Of a stretch of 64,000 nt of DNA, positions 28,293 to 38,238 are shown one piece after another. A program made the position numbers and the translations under genes. The DNA comes from Pseudomonas mohnii (GTDB lineage Bacteria > Pseudomonadota > Gammaproteobacteria > Pseudomonadales > Pseudomonadaceae), in contig NZ_FNRV01000001.1 of the NCBI RefSeq assembly GCF_900105115.1, forward strand, positions 4,015,501 to 4,079,500, in the 5' to 3' direction. The notes under the pieces were generated by a model. The model made no database searches and was not told the DNA's origin. It was given only the letters and a program-made list of their open reading frames with translations. Position 1 is the first letter of the stretch. Each line of letters opens with the position of its first letter.

Positions 28293-29683
28293 CCCAATTG
28301 CGCCAAGGCCTGGCGGAACGCCGGAGGCAGGCTGTTGCCGAAGAGAATCTTGCCGTCCGCTTGAGTGAAGATGCCCATTTTCGCCAGCCATTGTTCGAAC
28401 TCCGGCGCGGGCTTCAGGCCCAGGGTCTGACGGGCATAGAGCGCGTCGTGGAACGAAGTGGTCTGGTAGTTGAGCATGATGTCGTCGGAGCCGGGGATGC
28501 CCATGATGAAGTTGATCCCGGCCACGCCCAGCAGGGTCAACAGGGTGTCCATGTCGTCCTGGTCGGCTTCGGCGTGGTTGGTGTAGCAGATGTCACAGCC
28601 CATCGGTACGCCCAGCAGCTTGCCGCAGAAGTGATCTTCAAGGCCGGCGCGAATGATCTGTTTGCCGTTGTAGAGGTACTCCGGGCCGATAAACCCTACG
28701 ACGGTGTTCACCAGAAACGGATTGAAATGTCGTGCCACGGCGTACGCCCGGGTTTCGCACGTCTGTTGATCGACGCCATGGTGGGCGTTGGCCGACAGGG
28801 CGCTGCCCTGGCCGGTTTCGAAATACATCAGGTTTTGCCCGAGGGTGCCGCGATTGAGGCTCAATCCGGCGTCGTAACCTTCCTTCAATACATTCAGATT
28901 GATGCCGAAACTGGCGTTGGCCGCCTCGGTGCCGGCGATCGACTGGAACACCAGGTCCAGCGGCACCCCGCGATTCACGGCTTCGATCGACGTCGTGACA
29001 TGCGTCAGAACGCAGGCCTGTGTCGGGATTTCGTAGCGTTGAATGATGGCGTCGAGCATTTCCAGCATCGCGCAGATCGAGGCGATGCTGTCGGTGGCCG
29101 GGTTGATCCCGATCATGGCGTCGCCGTTGCCATGCAGCAAACCGTCAAGGATGCTCGCGGCGATACCGGCCGGTTCATCCGTGGGGTGATTCGGTTGCAG
29201 TCGCGTGGAGAGCCGGCCGCGCAGGCCCAGGGTGCCGCGGAACTGCGTGACCACACGGATTTTCTGTGCCACCAGCACCAGATCCTGCACGCGCATGATC
29301 TTCGACACAGCGGCGACCATTTCCGGCGTCAGGCCGGGTGCAAGGGCGCGCAGGACATGTTCGTCGGCGGCATCGCTGAGCAGCCAGTCACGAAAACCGC
29401 CCACGGTGAGGTGGCTGACGACGCTGAAGGCGTGCTTGTCGTGGGTGTCGATAATCAGCCGGGTGACTTCATCGGCTTCATAAGGAATCAGTACTTCCTG
29501 TAGGAAATGGCTTAGCGGAATGTCGGCCAAAGCCATTTGTGCGGCCACACGTTCGCCGTCATTGAGCGCGGCGACGCCGGCCAGAAAATCCCCTGAGCGC
29601 GCCGGACTGGCCTTGGCCATCACGTCTTTGAGGTTTTCGAAGCGATAGGTCTGAGCGCCGACGGAATGGGCAAATGCGGCCAT
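28289..29683 (-). CDS. eutB: ethanolamine ammonia-lyase large subunit
   Basis: The 464-residue catalytic subunit, a TIM barrel binding ethanolamine and coenzyme B12. Recognised segments are GDFLAGVAA near residue 30, [25 protein letters not shown], and [25 protein letters not shown] near the C-terminus. ATG 29683 is chosen because AGAGGA precedes it and it fits family length. There are no eutA, eutJ or shell-protein genes, so this is the short microcompartment-free form of the pathway. Confidence 0.96.
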   Translation of the reverse strand: MAAFAHSVGAQTYRFENLKDVMAKASPARSGDFLAGVAALNDGERVAAQMALADIPLSHFLQEVLIPYEADEVTRLIIDTHDKHAFSVVSHLTVGGFRDWLLSDAADEHVLRALAPGLTPEMVAAVSKIMRVQDLVLVAQKIRVVTQFRGTLGLRGRLSTRLQPNHPTDEPAGIAASILDGLLHGNGDAMIGINPATDSIASICAMLEMLDAIIQRYEIPTQACVLTHVTTSIEAVNRGVPLDLVFQSIAGTEAANASFGINLNVLKEGYDAGLSLNRGTLGQNLMYFETGQGSALSANAHHGVDQQTCETRAYAVARHFNPFLVNTVVGFIGPEYLYNGKQIIRAGLEDHFCGKLLGVPMGCDICYTNHAEADQDDMDTLLTLLGVAGINFIMGIPGSDDIMLNYQTTSFHDALYARQTLGLKPAPEFEQWLAKMGIFTQADGKILFGNSLPPAFRQALAQLG

Positions 29684-29729
29684 GGGGCGGTGTCCTCTGG
29701 TCTGTACAAGTCTTGATAACACAAACAGT

Positions 29730-29760
29730 CCCTGTGGGAGGTAGTGTGCTCCCATCAGGG
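29730..29760. repeat. degenerate REP-like hairpin between eat and eutB
   Basis: CCCTGTGGGAG and GCTCCCATCAGGG flank a seven-base loop. It sits in the message between the permease and eutB and could modulate readthrough or mRNA stability; a decayed REP is the simplest reading. Confidence 0.5.
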
Positions 29761-29818
29761 AATTTGCATGCACTTCAATCATGCAGGCGCCAGGCCAGGA
29801 GCCCGGCGCCGGTGCAAC

Positions 29819-31189
29819 TCAGACGCCTTCGAGCATGGCGTCCGCCGGAGCTTCGGAGCGTTGCTTGGCGGTCAACTGGAAATACAGGTAACCGGCGGCC
29901 ATGAATCCGACGAAAACCAGGCCGATCAAGGTGTTGAACCAGGCCATCGCCACCAGGCACACCACGGCGAGAAACAGCGCGATACCCGGCACGATCGGAT
30001 AGCCTGGCGCACGGAAGGTGCGCTCCAGGTTCGGCTCGGTTTTACGCAGTTTGAACAGGCTCAGCATACTGATGATGTACATCACGATGGCGCCGAAAAC
30101 CGACATGGTGATCATCGCTGCCGTCAGGGTCATGCCTTGCAGGTTGACCAGGCCGTCGCTGTAAATTGCCGCGATGCCGATGACGCCGCCGGCAAGGATC
30201 GCTCGGTGCGGCGTCTGGAAGCGCGAAAGCTTGGCCAGGCCGCGAGGCAGGTAGCCGGCGCGGGCCAGCGCAAAGAACTGCCGCGAATAGCCCAGGATGA
30301 TGCCGTGGAAACTTGCCACCAGACCGAACAGGCCTATCCACACCAGCATATGCATCCAGCTTGAATTGTTGCCCACCACGGCCTTCATGGCTTGGGGCAG
30401 CGGATCGTTGATGTTCGACAGTTGACGCCAGTCGCCAACGCCGCCGGCCATGACCATTACGCCGATGGCCAGGAACACCAGGGTCAGAATGCCGCTGACG
30501 TAGGCCTTGGGGATCGTGCGTTTCGGGTCCTTGGCTTCTTCGGCAGCCATGGCTGCGCCTTCGATGGCGAGAAAAAACCAGATCGCGAAAGGAATGGCGG
30601 CGAAAATGCCCGGAATCGAGGCCATCGTGAACTCATTGGAGCCGGACCAGCCATTGAGCACAAAGTTACTGAAGCTGAACCCTGGTGCAACGACGCCCAT
30701 GAACACCAGTAATTCGGCGACCGCCAGTACGGTGACCACCAGTTCGAAGGTGGCCGCGATGCTGACGCCGAGGATATTCAGGGTCATGAACACGAAATAG
30801 GCGCCTACCGCCGCGATTTTCGGGTCCAGTTCCGGGTATTGCACATTGAGGTAGGCGCCGATGGCCATGGCGATCGCCGGGGGCGCAAAGACGAATTCGA
30901 TCAGGGTGGCGATGCCGGCGATCAAGCCACCTTTCTCGCCAAAGGCTCGCCGGCTGTAGGCAAACGGCCCGCCCGCGTGGGGAATGGCGGTGGTCAATTC
31001 GGTGAAACTGAAGATGAAGCAGGTGTACATCGTCGCCACCATCAGGGCGGTGACGAGGAAACCCAGGGTGCCTGCGGTGCCCCAGCCGTAACTCCAGCCG
31101 AAGTATTCGCCGGAAATCACCAGGCCGACGGCGATGCCCCATAAATGCAGGGTGCCGAGTGTGGGTTTGAGCTGTGTGGTAGAAGTCAT
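29819..31189 (-). CDS. eat: ethanolamine permease (APC family)
   Basis: A 456-residue, 12-helix amino acid/polyamine/organocation permease. GEYFGWSYGWGTAGTLGFL near residue 30 and the ethanolamine-permease-like ending FVGFMAAGYLYFQLTAKQR fit the Eat subfamily. It stands directly before eutBC in the direction of transcription, and a consensus sigma-54 promoter lies 75 bases upstream. It imports ethanolamine across the inner membrane. Confidence 0.92.
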   Translation of the reverse strand: MTSTTQLKPTLGTLHLWGIAVGLVISGEYFGWSYGWGTAGTLGFLVTALMVATMYTCFIFSFTELTTAIPHAGGPFAYSRRAFGEKGGLIAGIATLIEFVFAPPAIAMAIGAYLNVQYPELDPKIAAVGAYFVFMTLNILGVSIAATFELVVTVLAVAELLVFMGVVAPGFSFSNFVLNGWSGSNEFTMASIPGIFAAIPFAIWFFLAIEGAAMAAEEAKDPKRTIPKAYVSGILTLVFLAIGVMVMAGGVGDWRQLSNINDPLPQAMKAVVGNNSSWMHMLVWIGLFGLVASFHGIILGYSRQFFALARAGYLPRGLAKLSRFQTPHRAILAGGVIGIAAIYSDGLVNLQGMTLTAAMITMSVFGAIVMYIISMLSLFKLRKTEPNLERTFRAPGYPIVPGIALFLAVVCLVAMAWFNTLIGLVFVGFMAAGYLYFQLTAKQRSEAPADAMLEGV

Positions 31190-31262
31190 AAGTCCTCGCT
31201 GTCTTTTTTATTGTTTGATCTTTTGGACTTTCGGAAGAGGCTTTTGCGTGTAATGCGGGCAG

Positions 31263-31277
31263 GCAAGGCCCGTGCCA
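31263..31277 (-). promoter_or_regulatory. sigma-54 (-24/-12) promoter for eat-eutBC
   Basis: On the minus strand TGGCACG-GGCC-TTGCC, an exact match to the TGGCACG-N4-TTGC consensus with GG and GC ten bases apart. It lies about 75 bases before the permease start. It would be fired by the sigma-54 activator encoded at 33204. Confidence 0.88.
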
Positions 31278-31312
31278 GAGCGGCCAGCCTTTTGTGTTGT
31301 GCCATTGAAGGC

Positions 31313-31342
31313 GCCATCGCGAGCGAGCTTGCTCGCGATGGC
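31313..31342. repeat. single REP hairpin
   Basis: GCCATCGCGAGC and GCTCGCGATGGC, a perfect 12-base inverted repeat around six bases. It lies between exaC and the sigma-54 promoter of eat. Confidence 0.75.
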
Positions 31343-31351
31343 TGCTGGAAA

Positions 31352-31376
31352 GGCGACACAGAATCCCTGTGTCGCC
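31352..31376. terminator. hairpin after exaC, probable terminator
   Basis: GGCGACACAG, five-base loop, CTGTGTCGCC: a perfect 10-base stem starting eight bases past the exaC stop. The U-run is weak on the exaC strand (UUU); a better T-run lies on the plus-strand side. It may end exaC transcription or stabilise its 3' end. Confidence 0.55.
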
Positions 31377-31383
31377 GCGGTTT

Positions 31384-32904
31384 TTAGAAGAAGCCCAGCG
31401 GATTGATGTCGTAGCTCACCAGCAGGTTTTTGGTCTGCTGATAGTGATCGAGCATCATTTTGTGGGTTTCACGGCCGACGCCGGACTTCTTGTAACCGCC
31501 AAACGCGGCGTGCGCCGGGTACAGGTGGTAGCAGTTGGTCCACACACGACCGGCCTTGATGGCACGGCCCATGCGGTAGGCGCGGTTGATGTCGCGAGTC
31601 CAGAGGCCGGCGCCCAGGCCGAACTCGGTGTCGTTGGCGATGGCCAGGGCTTCTGCTTCGTCCTTGAAGGTGGTGATGCTCACGACCGGGCCGAAGATTT
31701 CTTCCTGGAACACCCGCATTTTGTTGGTGCCCTTGAGCAGCGTCGGCTGGATGTAATACCCGGTCGCGAGGGTGCCCTCGAGTTTTTCCACTTTGCCGCC
31801 GGTCAGCAGTTCAGCACCTTCGCCCTTGGCAATTTCCAGGTACGAAAGGATTTTATCGAATTGCTGCTCGGACGCCTGGGCGCCGACCATGGTGTCGGTG
31901 TCCAGTGGGTCGCCACGTTTGATCTGCAGGACCTTCTTCATCACCACTTGCATGAATTCGTCGTAGATCGACTCTTGCACCAGCGCGCGGGACGGGCAGG
32001 TGCAGACTTCACCCTGGTTGAAGAACGCCAGCACCAGGCCTTCGGCGGCTTTTTCGATGAAGCTTGGCTCCGCCTTCATGATGTCTTCGAAGAAGATGTT
32101 CGGCGACTTGCCGCCCAGTTCCACGGTGGACGGAATGATGTTTTCGGCGGCGCATTTCATGATGTGCGAGCCGACTGGCGTCGAGCCGGTAAAGGCGATT
32201 TTGGCGATGCGTTTGCTGGTCGCCAGGGCTTCGCCGGCTTCTTTACCGAAACCTTGCACAATGTTCAGTACGCCCGGTGGCAGCAGGTCGCCAATCAGCT
32301 CGACCAGCACGGTAATGCCCAGCGGGGTTTGTTCGGCAGGCTTGAGCACCACGCAGTTGCCGGCGGCGAGGGCCGGGGCGAGTTTCCAGGCGGCCATCAG
32401 GATCGGGAAGTTCCAAGGGATGATCTGCCCGACCACGCCCAGCGGTTCATGGATGTGATAGGCCACGGTGTTGCCGTCTATTTCGGCAGCGCTGCCTTCC
32501 TGGGCGCGGATGCAACCGGCGAAGTAGCGGAAGTGGTCGGCGGCCAGCGGAATGTCGGCGTTGAGGGTTTCGCGCACGGCTTTGCCGTTGTCCCAGGATT
32601 CGGTGATTGCCAGCAGTTCGAGGTTCTGTTCGATGCGGTCGGCAATTTTCAGCAGCACCAGCGAGCGTGCCTGGGCGGACGTGGCGCCCCAGGCATCGGC
32701 GGCCGCGTGGGCGGCGTCCAGGGCCTTGTCGATGTCTTCGGCGGTGGAACGCGGGAATTCGGCAATCGGTTGGCCATTGACTGGCGAGGTATTGGTGAAG
32801 TACTGACCTTTGACAGGCGCGACGAACTCGCCGCCGATGTAGTTACCGTATTTGCTCTTGAACGAAACGATAGCGCCTTCAGTACCGGGGTGAGCGTAAC
32901 GCAT
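31384..32904 (-). CDS. exaC: NAD-dependent (acet)aldehyde dehydrogenase, ExaC type
   Basis: A 506-residue aldehyde dehydrogenase that oxidises acetaldehyde, the product of EutBC, to acetate. Motifs are [20 protein letters not shown], the NAD-loop [11 protein letters not shown], the catalytic Glu in VELGGKSPN, and the catalytic Cys in [23 protein letters not shown] and the C-terminal ending [12 protein letters not shown] follow. It has its own sigma-54 promoter 66 bases upstream and lies back-to-back with the activator gene, so it belongs to the ethanolamine regulon. Closely related paralogues serve ethanol oxidation; context favours ethanolamine here. Confidence 0.9.
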   Translation of the reverse strand: MRYAHPGTEGAIVSFKSKYGNYIGGEFVAPVKGQYFTNTSPVNGQPIAEFPRSTAEDIDKALDAAHAAADAWGATSAQARSLVLLKIADRIEQNLELLAITESWDNGKAVRETLNADIPLAADHFRYFAGCIRAQEGSAAEIDGNTVAYHIHEPLGVVGQIIPWNFPILMAAWKLAPALAAGNCVVLKPAEQTPLGITVLVELIGDLLPPGVLNIVQGFGKEAGEALATSKRIAKIAFTGSTPVGSHIMKCAAENIIPSTVELGGKSPNIFFEDIMKAEPSFIEKAAEGLVLAFFNQGEVCTCPSRALVQESIYDEFMQVVMKKVLQIKRGDPLDTDTMVGAQASEQQFDKILSYLEIAKGEGAELLTGGKVEKLEGTLATGYYIQPTLLKGTNKMRVFQEEIFGPVVSITTFKDEAEALAIANDTEFGLGAGLWTRDINRAYRMGRAIKAGRVWTNCYHLYPAHAAFGGYKKSGVGRETHKMMLDHYQQTKNLLVSYDINPLGFF

Positions 32905-32969
32905 GATAGTTCTCCTTGGCTTTTGTACTTATAAGAGAGACGCGCATGTGCGCTTGCTATAAGCGTAGA

Positions 32970-32984
32970 GCAAGGGTCGGGCCA
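32970..32984 (-). promoter_or_regulatory. sigma-54 (-24/-12) promoter for exaC
   Basis: On the minus strand TGGCCCG-ACCC-TTGC, one change from consensus, with the invariant GG/GC ten bases apart. The predicted start point is near 32958, leaving a leader of about 54 bases before exaC. Confidence 0.82.
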
Positions 32985-33046
32985 GTGCCTTGCAGGTCAG
33001 GCAAATCAAGGCCTTGGGCGATTTTTGTCGGACGGGCGGGCGGTGT

Positions 33047-33107
33047 CTGTGACGCTTTCGGTACAGTGCCTGTGACACTTTGTACCGTTTGTGGCACAGC
33101 CTGTGAC
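33047..33107. promoter_or_regulatory. putative enhancer (UAS) for the sigma-54 activator
   Basis: CTGTGAC occurs three times, at 33047, 33070 and 33101, and CTGTGCCAC occurs inverted at 33091-33099. A larger near-palindrome, CGGTACAGTG ... CACTTTGTACCG, spans 33058-33086. The block is about 75-125 bases upstream of the exaC -24/-12 promoter, the usual place for bacterial enhancer-binding proteins. Confidence 0.55.
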
Positions 33108-33203
33108 TGGCCGGTCTTGCCGACATTGCAATGCAGGCTAGGCTGGAGGATGCTCGGCATCACCTCAACACGGGTCGCCGAGCCCCGGGGAGAATAATAA
33201 GAA

Positions 33204-35117
33204 ATGCACGACAACCATTTGAGTCGCCATGCCCAGCAAGTGCTGACCGTGACGCAGGGTAAAGCCCATCTGCACGGTCCTGGCAGCGATCCGTCCATCG
33301 CCCGCTCCTGGCTGCGCTGCCTCGAGGACTATCACCTTGATCCGGCCCTGAGCATGGCGCCGACAGTGCTGGAACATGGACGCGTCCTCGAAAGCCGTGA
33401 ACGCCTGCAGCAAGTGCTGCACATCGCCGGCAGTGAAATGACCAGCCTGCATCAACAGCTTTCCGGCGCCGGCCATGCAGTGCTGCTGACCGATGCGCGT
33501 GGTGTGATCCTCAACTGTGTGACGGCGCCCGCCGAACGGAAGATTTTCGAGCGCGCCGGGCTCTGGCTCGGCGCCGACTGGAGCGAGGCCTGCGAGGGCA
33601 CCAATGGCATCGGTACCTGCCTGGTGGAGCGCCAGTCGCTGACCATCCACCAGGACGAGCACTTCCGCGGCCGTCATACCGGCCTGACCTGCTCGGCAAG
33701 CCCGGTGTTCGACCCCCACGGCGAGCTGCTGGCGGTGCTCGACGTCTCGTCGGCGCGGCATGAGGTGTCGCGTCAGAGTCAGTTCCATACGATGGCCCTG
33801 GTCAATCTTTCGGCGAAGATGATCGAGAGCTGCTATTTCCTGCGTTACTTCGATAACCAATGGCTGCTGCGTTTTCATTTGCAGGCCGAGTCCGTCGGGC
33901 TGTTCAGCGAAGGGTTGCTGGCGTTCGATGGGGAGGGGCGAATCTGCGCGGTCAATCAGAGCGCACTGAACCTGCTGGGCCATGTGCGCGGTGGATTGCT
34001 GGGCAAGCCGGTTGAGGCATTTTTCGATTGTTCGCTGGATGAGTTGCTTGGCCGTGCGAGCGCCAATGCCAGCGCCAGTTGGCCGCTGCGCACCCGTGAC
34101 GGGCGCAAGCTGTTCGCCGTATTGCGCGGGCAGCCGCGCCGCGTGCCAGTGCCACTGGCGCCCAGTCCGGTGGTTGAGGAGCGTGCGCCGTCATCGGGTA
34201 TTTGCCTGGGCGATGCCGGTTTGCAGGCGGATTTCCGCAAGGCCCTGCGGGTGTACGAACGGGACGTGCCATTGCTGATCAACGGTGAAACCGGCTCGGG
34301 TAAAGAGGCGTTTGCCAAAGCCGTCCATCGCGCCAGTCAACGGGCGGACAAGGCGTTTGTCGCCCTCAACTGCGCCGCCATCCCGGAAAGCCTGATCGAG
34401 AGCGAGCTGTTCGGCTATCGCGGCGGCAGTTTCACCGGGGCGCGCAAGGAAGGCATGCGCGGCAAGTTGCAACAGGCCGATGGAGGCACCTTGTTCCTCG
34501 ACGAGATCGGCGACATGCCTCTGGCGATGCAGACGCGCCTGTTGAGGGTGCTGGAGGATCGTCAGGTGGTGCCGATCGGTGGCGAGCCGGAGGCGGTCAA
34601 CGTGCGGATCATTAGCGCCACGCACCGCAATCTGCTGGACCGGGTGCAGGAAGGCAGTTTCCGTGAGGACCTGTTCTATCGACTCAACGGGCTGGAGGTC
34701 GCGCTGCCGGCATTGCGCGATCGCAGTGACAAATCGCAACTGCTGGACTTTTTGCTGGCCGAAGAGGCGGGCGCAGAACCGGTCGTGATCGACGGGCCGG
34801 CCCGCCAGGCCCTGCTGGATTTCGCCTGGCCGGGCAATGTGCGGCAGTTGCGCAACGTGCTGCGGACATTGGCCGCGTTGTGCGAGGGCGGGCGGATTGT
34901 GCTGGACGATTTGCCGGCGATGATTCGCCAGACCCGACCGGCGGTTCGACCGGTCATTGAAGAGCCTGCCGAACATCCGCTGGAAGATGCCGAACGCTTG
35001 GCGCTGTTGAATGCGCTGGAGCAAACGCGTTGGCACATGACCCACACGGCTGAGCAACTGGGAGTCAGCCGTAACACGCTTTACAGAAAACTGCGCAAAC
35101 ACGGTATCGCCCGCTAG
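33204..35117 (+). CDS. eatR: sigma-54-dependent activator, AcoR/EatR type
   Basis: A 637-residue enhancer-binding protein. A GAF-like sensor lies in the N-terminal part (about 70-210: VLLTDARGVILN, WSEACEGTNGIGTCL), then a PAS-like segment (about 235-300). The AAA+ domain (about 330-550) has Walker A GETGSGKEAF, the sigma-54 contact loop GGSFTGA (Gly-Ser in place of Gly-Ala in GAFTGA), and Walker B GGTLFLDEIGD. A Fis-type HTH closes the protein (HTAEQLGVSRNTLYRKLRKHG). It is divergent from exaC and close to two -24/-12 promoters, so it very likely activates ethanolamine catabolism. AGGGGAG-like bases precede the ATG. Confidence 0.9.
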   Translation: MHDNHLSRHAQQVLTVTQGKAHLHGPGSDPSIARSWLRCLEDYHLDPALSMAPTVLEHGRVLESRERLQQVLHIAGSEMTSLHQQLSGAGHAVLLTDARGVILNCVTAPAERKIFERAGLWLGADWSEACEGTNGIGTCLVERQSLTIHQDEHFRGRHTGLTCSASPVFDPHGELLAVLDVSSARHEVSRQSQFHTMALVNLSAKMIESCYFLRYFDNQWLLRFHLQAESVGLFSEGLLAFDGEGRICAVNQSALNLLGHVRGGLLGKPVEAFFDCSLDELLGRASANASASWPLRTRDGRKLFAVLRGQPRRVPVPLAPSPVVEERAPSSGICLGDAGLQADFRKALRVYERDVPLLINGETGSGKEAFAKAVHRASQRADKAFVALNCAAIPESLIESELFGYRGGSFTGARKEGMRGKLQQADGGTLFLDEIGDMPLAMQTRLLRVLEDRQVVPIGGEPEAVNVRIISATHRNLLDRVQEGSFREDLFYRLNGLEVALPALRDRSDKSQLLDFLLAEEAGAEPVVIDGPARQALLDFAWPGNVRQLRNVLRTLAALCEGGRIVLDDLPAMIRQTRPAVRPVIEEPAEHPLEDAERLALLNALEQTRWHMTHTAEQLGVSRNTLYRKLRKHGIAR

Positions 35118-35128
35118 GGCCAGCCAAT

Positions 35129-35160
35129 CGGTGGGAGCACGGAAAGTCGTGCTTCCACCG
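35129..35160 (+). terminator. hairpin after eatR
   Basis: CGGTGGGAGCACG and CGTGCTTCCACCG form a 13-base stem with one wobble pair, 11 bases past the eatR stop. There is no U-run, so termination would need Rho or the hairpin only protects the 3' end. Confidence 0.5.
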
Positions 35161-35245
35161 GTCCAGCCATCAGCGTGGGCTGAAACACAAGGTGCGATTT
35201 TCCCCTCCCTAAGCTAACCTGCGGCCATGTTTTACGAGGTCGACT

Positions 35246-36595
35246 ATGCACATTCATATTCTTGGTATCTGCGGCACTTTCATGGGTTCGATGGCGGTTC
35301 TGGCCAAAGAGCTGGGCCATCACGTGACGGGCTCCGATGCCAACGTCTATCCGCCGATGAGCACCCAGCTCGAGGCTCAGGGCATTGAATTGACCCAGGG
35401 TTATGACCCGTCGCAACTGGACCCGGCCCCCGACCTGGTGGTGATCGGCAACGCCATGTCGCGTGGCAACCCCGCCGTGGAATATGTACTGAACAAAGGC
35501 CTGCCCTATGTTTCCGGTCCGCAATGGCTGGCGGACCACGTGCTGCAAGGTCGCTGGGTGCTGGCCGTTGCCGGTACTCATGGCAAAACCACCACCAGTA
35601 GCATGCTCGCCTGGGTGCTGGAGCATGCGGGCATGAGCCCGGGCTTCCTGATCGGCGGTGTGCCGCAGAATTTCTCGGTGTCGGCGCGTTTGGGTGATAC
35701 GCCGTTCTTCGTCATCGAAGCCGATGAGTACGACAGTGCGTTCTTCGACAAGCGTTCCAAATTCGTGCACTACCGTCCGCGCACGGCGATCCTGAACAAT
35801 CTGGAGTTCGATCACGCGGACATCTTCCCTGATCTGCCGGCCATCGAGCGGCAATTTCATCACTTGGTGCGGACCATCCCGAGTGAAGGCCTGATCATTC
35901 ATCCGACCACCGAGCCCGCCTTGCAACGCGTCATCGAGATGGGCTGCTGGACCCCGGTGCAAACCACGGGTGCCGGCGGCCAGTGGCAGGTCAAGCTGCT
36001 CAGCGAAGACGGCTCGAAGTTCGAAGTGATGTTCGAAGGTGCTTCCCAGGGCGTGGTCGAGTGGGACATGACCGGCCAGCACAACGTTGCCAACGCACTG
36101 GCCACACTGGCGGCTGCACGTCACGTCGGTGTGGTGCCGTCCATGGGCATCGCCGCCTTGAGCGCTTTCAAAAGCGTGAAGCGTCGCATGGAAAAAGTCG
36201 CGGAGGTGCGCGGCATCACTATTTATGACGACTTCGCTCACCATCCGACCGCCATCGCCACCACGCTCGACGGCTTGCGTAAACGCATTGGCGATGCACC
36301 GTTGATCGCTATCATCGAGCCGCGCTCCAATTCCATGAAGCTCGGGGCGCACCGTGATGGTTTGCCGGAAAGCGTGGTCGATGCCGACCAGGTGATCTGG
36401 TACGCACCGGCCAACCTCGGTTGGGATCTGGCGGGCACCGCCGCGCTGTGTACGGTGCCGTCGATCGTCAGTGATTCGCTCGAAGGCATCATTGAGCGCG
36501 TTAAGAGTCAGTCCCAGCCCGGCACTCACGTGGTGATCATGAGCAACGGTGGCTTTGGCGGCCTGCACGGCAAACTCGCCGAGGCGCTCAAATGA
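35246..36595 (+). CDS. mpl: UDP-MurNAc:L-Ala-gamma-D-Glu-mDap ligase (murein tripeptide recycling)
   Basis: Mpl attaches recycled murein tripeptide to UDP-MurNAc in the cytoplasm. The 449-residue protein has the Mur ligase layout: an N-terminal Rossmann domain opening [16 protein letters not shown], the ATP loop [30 protein letters not shown], which is typical of Mpl, and the C-terminal [12 protein letters not shown]. Its stop overlaps the ubiX ATG by four bases. Confidence 0.96.
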   Translation: MHIHILGICGTFMGSMAVLAKELGHHVTGSDANVYPPMSTQLEAQGIELTQGYDPSQLDPAPDLVVIGNAMSRGNPAVEYVLNKGLPYVSGPQWLADHVLQGRWVLAVAGTHGKTTTSSMLAWVLEHAGMSPGFLIGGVPQNFSVSARLGDTPFFVIEADEYDSAFFDKRSKFVHYRPRTAILNNLEFDHADIFPDLPAIERQFHHLVRTIPSEGLIIHPTTEPALQRVIEMGCWTPVQTTGAGGQWQVKLLSEDGSKFEVMFEGASQGVVEWDMTGQHNVANALATLAAARHVGVVPSMGIAALSAFKSVKRRMEKVAEVRGITIYDDFAHHPTAIATTLDGLRKRIGDAPLIAIIEPRSNSMKLGAHRDGLPESVVDADQVIWYAPANLGWDLAGTAALCTVPSIVSDSLEGIIERVKSQSQPGTHVVIMSNGGFGGLHGKLAEALK

Positions 36596-37224
36596 ACAAC
36601 GGCCCGGACCGCATCACCCTGGCGATGACAGGCGCTTCCGGCGCCCAGTATGGCTTGCGCCTGCTCGACTGCCTGGTGCGCGAAGAGCGGGAAGTGCACT
36701 TTCTGATTTCCAAGGCCGCGCAATTGGTGATGGCCACCGAAACCGACGTCACGCTGCCGGCCAAACCGCAGATGATGCAGGCCTTCCTCACCGAATACAC
36801 CGGCGCTGCGGCGGGGCAGATTCGGGTGTATGGGAAGGAAGACTGGATGTCGCCGGTGGCCTCGGGCTCCGGCGCACCGGCGGCGATGGTGGTGGTGCCG
36901 TGCTCTACCGGGACGTTGTCAGCCATCGCGACCGGCGCCTGCAACAACCTGATCGAACGTGCCGCCGATGTGACGCTGAAGGAGCGTCGCCAGCTGATCG
37001 TGGTGCCCCGTGAAGCGCCGTATTCGAGCATTCACCTGGAAAACATGCTCAAGTTGTCGAACATGGGCGTGACTATTCTGCCAGCATCGCCGGGCTTCTA
37101 TCATCAGCCGCAAACCATCGACGACCTGATCGATTTCGTCGTGGCGCGCATTCTCAACCTGTTGAATATTCCGCAAGACATGCTGCCGCGCTGGGGCGAA
37201 CACCATCTGACCAGCGATGAATAA
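36592..37224 (+). CDS. ubiX: flavin prenyltransferase
   Basis: UbiX prenylates FMN to make the cofactor of the UbiD decarboxylase in ubiquinone synthesis. The 210-residue protein has the [13 protein letters not shown] opening, [25 protein letters not shown], and [20 protein letters not shown]. It is translationally coupled to mpl, and its 3' end overlaps the next small lipoprotein gene by eight bases. Confidence 0.96.
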   Translation: MNNGPDRITLAMTGASGAQYGLRLLDCLVREEREVHFLISKAAQLVMATETDVTLPAKPQMMQAFLTEYTGAAAGQIRVYGKEDWMSPVASGSGAPAAMVVVPCSTGTLSAIATGACNNLIERAADVTLKERRQLIVVPREAPYSSIHLENMLKLSNMGVTILPASPGFYHQPQTIDDLIDFVVARILNLLNIPQDMLPRWGEHHLTSDE

Positions 37225-37501
37225 GTTTCTGACGATTGTTCTCGCCTTGCAGTTGGCCGGGTGCGCCACCGCGCGCACGCTGGATGCCGCGAAGCCGGGT
37301 GCGCCGGTGGTGTACTCAGGGACTCGGCTGGATCTGTATGCGATGAACGGTGGTTGTTGCGCGATGGACCGCTTCGGTGCCGAAGCGCCGAGCTATCCCG
37401 GCGTCGACCTGCCGGCCAGCGCACTGCTCGACACCCTGCTGCTGCCTTTGTCGTTGCTGACTGTGATCGGGGTCAGTTTTCAGGCGACAGGCGGATTGTA
37501 G
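37217..37501 (+). CDS. YceK/YidQ-type small lipoprotein
   Basis: A 94-residue protein with a lipobox in its first 16 residues (LALQLAGC), so it should be lipidated. The body has [12 protein letters not shown] and [22 protein letters not shown], as in the YceK/YidQ family (DUF1375). Its ATG lies inside the ubiX end, implying coupling. Function unknown. Confidence 0.82.
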   Translation: MNKFLTIVLALQLAGCATARTLDAAKPGAPVVYSGTRLDLYAMNGGCCAMDRFGAEAPSYPGVDLPASALLDTLLLPLSLLTVIGVSFQATGGL

Positions 37502-37516
37502 GAAAGCCGGCTTCTG

Positions 37517-37561
37517 CGGCGAGGGGCGGTGCGGCGTTCCGACAAGCCCCCTCGCCACAAG
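37517..37561. repeat. REP-type repeat (GGCGAGGGG family)
   Basis: GGCGAGGGG and CCCCTCGCC flank a short insert. The segment 37527-37561 closely matches 10583-10617, so both belong to one repeat family. It fills the convergent gap between the lipoprotein and the SDR gene. Confidence 0.75.
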
Positions 37562-37570
37562 TTGGTCAGT

Positions 37571-38212
37571 CTATTTGCCGAGCTTGCGCAGCTCATCCGA
37601 CTCGACAATCCGCACTCCATCCTGTTCTTCCAGCGCCAGTCGCCACATGGCGCGGGCCATTTGGCAGGCCTCGATGCCGTGGTACTTGCCCGGTATCAGG
37701 CGAGACAGTGGGCCGGCGAGTTTCTCTGCCAGGCGCGGTTCGGTGCGCTCACCCAACAGCAGTGATGGACGGCAGATGGTCAGTTGCGGCCAGTCCTGCG
37801 CGCGCAATGCCTGCTCCATCTCTCCTTTTACCCGGTTGTAGAAAATCGGAGACTTCGGATCGGCGCCCAAGGCGCTGATCACGATCAGATGACGGGCGCC
37901 CATTTCCCGCGCCCGTTTGGAGAAGGCCACCACCATGTCCAGGTCCACCGCGCGAAACGCCTGTTCCGAGCCTGCCTGCTTGATGGTGGTGCCCAGGCAG
38001 CAATAGGCGATGTCGACGCGACCGTTCAATTGCGGGAGGAACACGGCCGGGTCGCCGACCGGGTTTTCAAGGTGGGGATGTTTGGCCAGCGCCCGGCGTG
38101 AGGGCGCCAGAACCCGCGTAATGGTCGGCTCATTGAGCAAGCGATCGAGTAGATGTTCACCGGTCAACCCGGTGGCTCCGGCAAGCAGTACGTGCTGAGG
38201 CGTCAAGTACAT
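37571..38212 (-). CDS. NAD(P)-binding SDR-like oxidoreductase (atypical)
   Basis: A 213-residue Rossmann-fold protein. The dinucleotide loop is [14 protein letters not shown] at residues 9-22, and [26 protein letters not shown] plus [13 protein letters not shown] follow. This resembles HTATIP2-like atypical short-chain dehydrogenases (SDR_a5); YNRVK keeps the Tyr-x-x-x-Lys spacing. Substrate unknown. Confidence 0.85.
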   Translation of the reverse strand: MYLTPQHVLLAGATGLTGEHLLDRLLNEPTITRVLAPSRRALAKHPHLENPVGDPAVFLPQLNGRVDIAYCCLGTTIKQAGSEQAFRAVDLDMVVAFSKRAREMGARHLIVISALGADPKSPIFYNRVKGEMEQALRAQDWPQLTICRPSLLLGERTEPRLAEKLAGPLSRLIPGKYHGIEACQMARAMWRLALEEQDGVRIVESDELRKLGK

Positions 38213-38238
38213 AGTGTTTCTCCCTTGATACCATCAGC

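Noticed and set aside
27456..31189. Ethanolamine microcompartment
   Set aside because: No shell-protein, eutA, eutE or eutQ genes near; only lyase, permease and dehydrogenase.
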